Part shown: positions 59,383 to 64,000 of the stretch, piece after piece
Position numbering within the stretch: position 1 is the first letter of the stretch
Layout: each line of letters begins with the position of its first letter
Origin: Frisingicoccus sp902471845
GTDB taxonomy: Bacteria > Bacillota > Clostridia > Lachnospirales > Lachnospiraceae
Strand: one strand, 5' to 3'
Assembly (NCBI RefSeq): GCF_047030795.1
Contig: NZ_JBKYIC010000003.1
DNA: 64,000 nucleotides
The notes under the pieces: generated by a model
The model's input: only the letters and a program-made list of their open reading frames with translations
Database searches by the model: none
Told to the model about the DNA's origin: nothing
Position numbers and translations under genes: made by a program

Positions 59383-60567
59383 ATGGAAGAAAACAGAGAA
59401 CCGCTTAGTGCGATAGCAATCGAGAAAAAATTGCAGCTTCTCCGAAATAAGCATTTCAGTGAAGATACGATTGCTCTTGTAAAAAGTGATTATGAATATG
59501 GACTGACAGAGGAGGAAATCAGCCTTTATCTCAATAAGTCCTACGACATTGAACAGATGAAGATTTTATCGGAGTGTCTGCATAAGGATGTTCCAAAAGA
59601 TGTGATTGATATTATCAAGAATACCAAGTATTCGGTTCATCAGATGCAGGTGTCTCTCGAATTTTATGAAAAGGGTGTACCTGTTCAGACAATTAAGGAG
59701 GTCATGGACAAAGGGGAAAAACCTATCACCATGCGCCGATTATATGAGGAAGTTCTGGAACAGCTGAATAAAGTCAAGGAACAGATTCCGGAAGAGTCTG
59801 AGTATGTGAAAGCACTCATTTCTCAGATGGATGAAGTGGTTGAAAAGATCAATCACCAGAATGAAAGGTATGATGCCCTGAATAAGAAGCTTTCTGAAAT
59901 AGAAACTTCCAAAGATGATGAGGAAGTCAGGGAGCGTCTGGTCAAGGAGAACCAGGATAAGGATGCTCTTATCAACAGTCAGCAGAATGAACTGAATAAG
60001 GCAAGCAGTACGATTGCAAGACTCAGGGATGATATTGAGAAAAAGGATAAGGAGATGAAGCGTATGGGAGACAGAATAGAGTCATTGGAAGATAAGATCA
60101 TAAGTGTTGCCACAGAGAATAAGAAAGAGGCAGAAAGTAAGGCAGAGCCGCAGGAAAGCCAGTCCGTACCACAGGCAGATAAAAAGATGGTAGATACAGT
60201 TGCAGTTCCGCAGAATATGCAGGCTGTGGCAAATGGTATTCCGGTCTATTATCAGATTCCGGTAGTTGATGGAACCGGAAATGTGGTGCAGAGACTTCCG
60301 ATTGAGCGAAGTGTGAGAAAGAGCAGCAACAGCGGAGTGGCGAGCCTTTTTGCAAGACTTTCCTTTAAGAAAAGGTCAAGAGCAGACATCGTCAGACTTG
60401 TAGCAACAGGAGACCTTGTTCCGGCGCAGCTTGTGCAGATTAAGAGTGCAATAGAAAAGGGACTTACTGAGTCACAGCTTGTAGAACTTATAAACAACAA
60501 CATTTCAGCGGAAAAGATGAAGGAGATCATTGAGATTGCTGTGCTTGAAAACAGCATGGCAGATTAG
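59383..60567 (+). CDS. Coiled-coil protein of the transfer region
   Basis: 394 residues. A helical N-terminal part (LGLTEEEISLYLNKSYDIEQMKIL-like repeats of a short helical unit), a long coiled coil (about residues 125-250), a Gln/Pro-rich linker with YYQIPVVDGTGNVV, and a C-terminal helical domain (IVRLVATGDLVPAQLVQIKSAIEKGLTESQLVELI). It may be an accessory of the relaxosome or coupling protein. Family not recognised. Good SD (TTAGGAGG). Confidence 0.7.
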   Translation: MEENREPLSAIAIEKKLQLLRNKHFSEDTIALVKSDYEYGLTEEEISLYLNKSYDIEQMKILSECLHKDVPKDVIDIIKNTKYSVHQMQVSLEFYEKGVPVQTIKEVMDKGEKPITMRRLYEEVLEQLNKVKEQIPEESEYVKALISQMDEVVEKINHQNERYDALNKKLSEIETSKDDEEVRERLVKENQDKDALINSQQNELNKASSTIARLRDDIEKKDKEMKRMGDRIESLEDKIISVATENKKEAESKAEPQESQSVPQADKKMVDTVAVPQNMQAVANGIPVYYQIPVVDGTGNVVQRLPIERSVRKSSNSGVASLFARLSFKKRSRADIVRLVATGDLVPAQLVQIKSAIEKGLTESQLVELINNNISAEKMKEIIEIAVLENSMAD

Positions 60568-60576
60568 GAGGAACTT

Positions 60577-60981
60577 ATGAATTTAGCAGTAGTAAATGAA
60601 GCAGTAACAGAGATGAATGGTGTGGAGCATCAGTTTACAGAGGAAGAGAAAAACTTTGTTGTTCAGTTCGCATTCAGAAGCGGCAGCAAGGAAGATACGA
60701 TTTGTCTTATTGAAGCTTTGGGACATTCGGCGGATAAGGCTGAGTCGGACGAGATTATGGTCACATACAGAGCTAAATATGATATGAAGCCTGCATGGGT
60801 GGAACAGGTGGAAAACCTGCTTGTGGCACTTGAAATGTACCGTATCGAGGAGGAGAAAGCAATCAATCATCTGGCAGATATTTTGACTGCTTATGGTATT
60901 GATGTATCAGCCGAGGAAATCCGTACTACAGAGACAGAAACACTTAAAACAACAGTCAGAGAAAAAGTGGAGGTGCGATAA
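60577..60981 (+). CDS. Hypothetical helical protein
   Basis: 134 residues, acidic, all-helical (FTEEEKNFVVQFAFRSGSKEDTICLIEALG). AGGAGG before the ATG, and a 1-nt TAATG overlap with the PcfB-like gene. No family recognised; position suggests a transfer accessory. Confidence 0.65.
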   Translation: MNLAVVNEAVTEMNGVEHQFTEEEKNFVVQFAFRSGSKEDTICLIEALGHSADKAESDEIMVTYRAKYDMKPAWVEQVENLLVALEMYRIEEEKAINHLADILTAYGIDVSAEEIRTTETETLKTTVREKVEVR

Positions 60982-62099
60982 TGGCAGAGGAAATTCAGGA
61001 AGCGGTGCAGATCATCCGTGTTGCTTATGATGGCATTGAGATTGCCATGAAGGTAGGAAGTGGTGGAATAGCTGCCATGCAGAAGGCAATAGATTTCTTA
61101 AAAGGGATGCTTGATTATGAAAAGTCACTAGGCAAGACATCCATGAGAAAGCTGCTCTTAAAGGGTGGCGATTTACAGGTGTTACAGTTTAATACCGAAG
61201 ATATGAAAAAAGTTGAAAAGATGGCAAAGAAGTATGGAATCCTATATTCGGTACTTCCGGACTGTAACAGGAAAGACGGATTGAGTGAGGTTATCTTCCA
61301 CACTGAGGCAGTTCCACGTGTGAATATGATGATACAGAAGCTCAAGTTTGGTAAGATTGCCACATTTGACGATTATCTGAAGAATGGAGATGAAAAATCC
61401 CTTGGCAAGCTGATGGATTTTTTGAAGAAACAGCAGGGAAACGAGAAAAGCCACACGATAGAAGGTGATAAGGTTAATTCCGCCATTGACGGGCTGATTG
61501 AGAAGGTCGGAATGTTTGCAATGGAAAAGAAAGCTATCAGTGTGGATCAGGTCAAGGAGAATTTCAGTATCAATGGTGAGCAGGCTGAAAGTGTTATCAG
61601 ACAGCTTGAGACAATCGGTGTGCTTGGCAGCAAGAATGAAGATGGCACCCATACAGTAATGATGGACAAGGATGCATTTATCAATCGTGTCAGAGGTTAT
61701 CAGGACCTTGCTGAGAGAATGAGGGCAGTTGCAGCATCAAAGAATGCGAACCTGTCAGATGTGACTATCAGCAAGAAGCTGATTATCGAAGAGAATGACC
61801 ATGCTGTTAAGACCAGAGTTCCCGGCACATGGGGAGAAGAGGCAAAATATGTATGGCTCCGTAAGGAAAACATCATGGAGATTCATGGTGGAAAGACAAT
61901 GCTTACCTTCCTTGATTCAAACAAGGATTATAAGCTCTACGATGAGCAGAATCGTGTGGTGACAACTCAGAAAGGAACCGAGCTTTATACTCACTACGAC
62001 AAGGTGGAGTCATCTGTCAGGGAGCGTTACGAGAAAGTGCAGAAGCAGCAGAAAAAGACCACACAGAAGAAAACTGTTACCACAAAGAAAGCGAGGTAG
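60981..62099 (+). CDS. pcfB: PcfB-like (DUF3801) protein
   Basis: 372 residues. The N-terminal ~150 residues (MKLLLKGGDL-type core: TSMRKLLLKGGDLQVLQF, KYGILYSVLPD) match the PcfB/DUF3801 family, named from plasmid pCF10, where it sits before the coupling protein PcfC as here. A second part (about 170-300) and a Lys/Thr-rich tail follow. Probably helps dock the relaxosome on the coupling protein. Confidence 0.8.
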   Translation: MAEEIQEAVQIIRVAYDGIEIAMKVGSGGIAAMQKAIDFLKGMLDYEKSLGKTSMRKLLLKGGDLQVLQFNTEDMKKVEKMAKKYGILYSVLPDCNRKDGLSEVIFHTEAVPRVNMMIQKLKFGKIATFDDYLKNGDEKSLGKLMDFLKKQQGNEKSHTIEGDKVNSAIDGLIEKVGMFAMEKKAISVDQVKENFSINGEQAESVIRQLETIGVLGSKNEDGTHTVMMDKDAFINRVRGYQDLAERMRAVAASKNANLSDVTISKKLIIEENDHAVKTRVPGTWGEEAKYVWLRKENIMEIHGGKTMLTFLDSNKDYKLYDEQNRVVTTQKGTELYTHYDKVESSVRERYEKVQKQQKKTTQKKTVTTKKAR

Positions 62100-62105
62100 C
62101 AGCCT

Positions 62106-64000
62106 ATGCAGACAACAAAGAAAAAGCCGTCACTGATATTCATTATTGTGGGTGCAGTGTTATCCGGGTATCTTGGTTATCTGATAAATGGTGCGTGGAC
62201 GAAAGGGATTGCCTTTAATGAATTTATGGACAGATTCAATGAGGTATGTGCTGTTCCCTTTGCCAATTATTACAATTCCAATACAGTAAAAGCAGTAGCC
62301 ATTGCATTAGGTATCTATGCGATGGCTATTGTCATGTATTACACCAGTCAGAGAAACTATATGCCGGGTAAGGAATTTGGTACGGCAAGATTTGAAAATC
62401 CGAAGCAGGTCAATAAGATACTTGCAGATAAGGATGAAAATTTCAACCGGATACTCAGCCAGAATGTGAAGATGTCGCTGGATTTTAGGAGACTCAAGCT
62501 CAATGGAAATATACTTATCTGTGGTGGTTCCGGAGCAGGAAAAACATTTTATGAAGTAAAGCCGAATCTTATGCAGATGCCGCATAACTGTTCCTTTATC
62601 TGTACCGATCCAAAGGGAGAAATCCTTAGAAGCTGCGGTCAGATGCTAAAGAATAACGGATACAATGTGAAGGTCATAAATCTGTTAGAGATGGATAAAT
62701 CAGACTGTTACAATCCGTTTTCCTATATCAGAGAGGAAACAGATGTGGTCAAGCTGATTACAAACCTTATCAGCAATACGACACCAAAGGGAGCAACACC
62801 AAGTGATCCGTTCTGGGAAAAAGCGGAAGGATTGTTCTTACAGTCTATCTTTTATTATGTGTGGCTGGAGGTACAGCCGGCAAAGAGAAACTTCGAGACA
62901 GTACTGAAACTTCTTGGAGAGGCAGAGGTTACAGAGCAGGGAAAGGCATCAAAGCTGGATGTGCGTATGAAGTTTTTAGAGGAAAGTTCTCCGCTTGGAG
63001 CCAATCATCCGGCAGTAAAGCAGTACAACAAATGTATGAGAGGTGCAGGAGATACAGTCCGTTCCATCATAATCAGTGCTAACTCAAGACTTGCATTTCT
63101 TGAGAATAAGCAGGTATTACGACTACTCTCAAAAGATGAGCTTAATCTGTCCGATATCGGTATTGGAGTAAATGGGGATGGTGAGACAAAGACAGCATTG
63201 TTTTGTGTAATCCCGGATAGTGATAAATCCTATAACTTTATTATCGGTATGTTATATACGCAGATATTTCAGGAATTGTACTATCAGGCAGACTTTAACT
63301 GCGGAGGCAGACTGCCAATCCATGTGACATTTATGTTAGATGAATTTGCGAATGTCGCATTGCCAGATGACTTCTGTTCGCTGTTATCGACAATGCGAAG
63401 CCGTGAGATTTCAAGTATTATCATCATTCAGAACTTTGCCCAGTTAAAGGCACTTTTCAAAGATACCTGGGAGACAATTCCCGGCAACTGTGATACTTTT
63501 ATCTACCTTGGTGGCAATGAGCAGAGTACGCACAAGTATGTGTCAGAGCTGCTTGGAAAAGGTACGATTGATAAGAAGTCAAGCGGAGAGACAAAGGGCA
63601 GACAGGGAAGCTCTTCAAGAAACTATGATGTATTAGGAAGAGAACTGTTTACACCCGATGAAGTCAGAAAGCTGGATAACAAGAAGTGCATTATCTTTAT
63701 CCGTGGCTTTGATCCAATCATGGACAATAAGTTCATACCATTCAATCATCCGATGTTTAACCAGACAGCAGATGGCAAGGGAGAGCCTTATGTTCATCAG
63801 ATAAGAGGAGCAGATAATCTTATCGGTCCACCATTTGAGATTCTTTCAGACAAGGCAGTTAAGTATTATGAAAAGCTGAAGGATAAGGGCGAGAATGTGT
63901 ATATAGATACTCTTACCTATGAGCAGTTTATGATGCTTGGTGATGCGGAATTAAGCAGAAGATTCTCCATGCAGGATGAAGCAGAGCAGAAAGCAAAGAT
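62106..64000 (+). CDS. VirD4/TraG-type coupling protein, 3' end outside the window
   Basis: 631 codons visible. Two N-terminal TM segments (about residues 10-30 and 60-80). Walker A GGSGAGKT is at about 140-147, Walker B FMLDEFAN is at about 409-416, and the TraG/VirD4 motif STMRSREISSIIIIQN follows. This hexameric ATPase connects the relaxase-DNA complex to the type IV secretion channel. ATG 62106 is 6 nt after the pcfB stop. The frame stays open to the window edge. Confidence 0.93.
   Translation, partial: MQTTKKKPSLIFIIVGAVLSGYLGYLINGAWTKGIAFNEFMDRFNEVCAVPFANYYNSNTVKAVAIALGIYAMAIVMYYTSQRNYMPGKEFGTARFENPKQVNKILADKDENFNRILSQNVKMSLDFRRLKLNGNILICGGSGAGKTFYEVKPNLMQMPHNCSFICTDPKGEILRSCGQMLKNNGYNVKVINLLEMDKSDCYNPFSYIREETDVVKLITNLISNTTPKGATPSDPFWEKAEGLFLQSIFYYVWLEVQPAKRNFETVLKLLGEAEVTEQGKASKLDVRMKFLEESSPLGANHPAVKQYNKCMRGAGDTVRSIIISANSRLAFLENKQVLRLLSKDELNLSDIGIGVNGDGETKTALFCVIPDSDKSYNFIIGMLYTQIFQELYYQADFNCGGRLPIHVTFMLDEFANVALPDDFCSLLSTMRSREISSIIIIQNFAQLKALFKDTWETIPGNCDTFIYLGGNEQSTHKYVSELLGKGTIDKKSSGETKGRQGSSSRNYDVLGRELFTPDEVRKLDNKKCIIFIRGFDPIMDNKFIPFNHPMFNQTADGKGEPYVHQIRGADNLIGPPFEILSDKAVKYYEKLKDKGENVYIDTLTYEQFMMLGDAELSRRFSMQDEAEQKAK

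Larger units (their letters stand above)
43691..64000 (+). mobile_element. Integrative and conjugative element, left part
   Basis: From the end of lysS to the window edge the genes are those of a conjugative element: DUF6462-like proteins, ParM/ParR, DUF5688, RadC-like, Toprim, MobC, MOBP relaxase, PcfB and a VirD4/TraG coupling protein. The coding style changes at the border to a lower G+C set of codons. Almost all genes run in one direction. No integrase, VirB4, VirB6 or lytic transglycosylase is present; they are expected beyond 64000. The exact border is within about 43691-43760. Confidence 0.85.

Overview
The window looks like a chromosome segment of a gut-type Clostridia bacterium, most likely a member of the Lachnospiraceae. 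The evidence is the mix of families: NfnAB, a Crh-like HPr, WhiA/RapZ, KtrAB, a single-chain pyruvate carboxylase, a DnaE polymerase and conjugative-element proteins of the DUF6462/PcfB kind. Strong Shine-Dalgarno (SD) sites and TATAAT-type promoters also fit. The genus cannot be fixed from the sequence alone.

Positions 1-43690 are ordinary chromosome. In order it carries: the end of a coiled-coil protein gene; an Na+-coupled NSS transporter; murF; the electron-bifurcating pair nfnAB; a HAD phosphatase; a methyltransferase divergent from a YeiL-like Crp/Fnr regulator; pyrG; ftsH; uvrC; then a cell-wall and carbon-control run hprK-ROK glucokinase-murB-rapZ-whiA-crh; pyc; a parvulin-type foldase; an NhaC-type antiporter with a C39-like peptidase; a CatA-like acetyltransferase; dnaE; pfkA; ktrB-ktrA-SpoU methylase-nfeD-SPFH protein; argF; birA-small protein-coaX-dusB; and greA-lysS. 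HprK and a HPr paralogue with Glu in place of His15 lie close together, and BirA is the enzyme expected to biotinylate pyruvate carboxylase.

Positions 43691-64000 are the first part of an integrated conjugative element (ICE) directly behind lysS. Base and codon use change here (more A/T, CCA/GCA/CTT-type codons). The element opens with an array of inverted and direct repeats that looks like recombinase binding sites. It continues with three genes carrying four DUF6462-like domains, a ~530-bp gene-poor structured stretch, small membrane and Cys-rich proteins, a ParM/ParR-type partition pair, a lipoprotein behind a switch-like RNA leader, a giant sortase-anchored adhesin (thioester domain plus about 13 SpaA/Cna-B repeats), a DUF5688 protein, a RadC-like protein and a Toprim protein. 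Next comes a striking 32-bp-periodic array of six GC-rich hairpins beside a likely oriT. It ends with MobC, a MOBP-type relaxase, a PcfB-like protein and the start of a VirD4/TraG coupling protein cut by the window edge. The integrase and the right end are not in the window.

The most interesting items are the phased hairpin array (56684-56896), the mutually exclusive leader structures before the lipoprotein gene (47640-47700), twin terminator hairpins on both sides of the adhesin gene, the structured stretch 44937-45460, and a dispersed structured intergenic repeat seen three times in the chromosome part.
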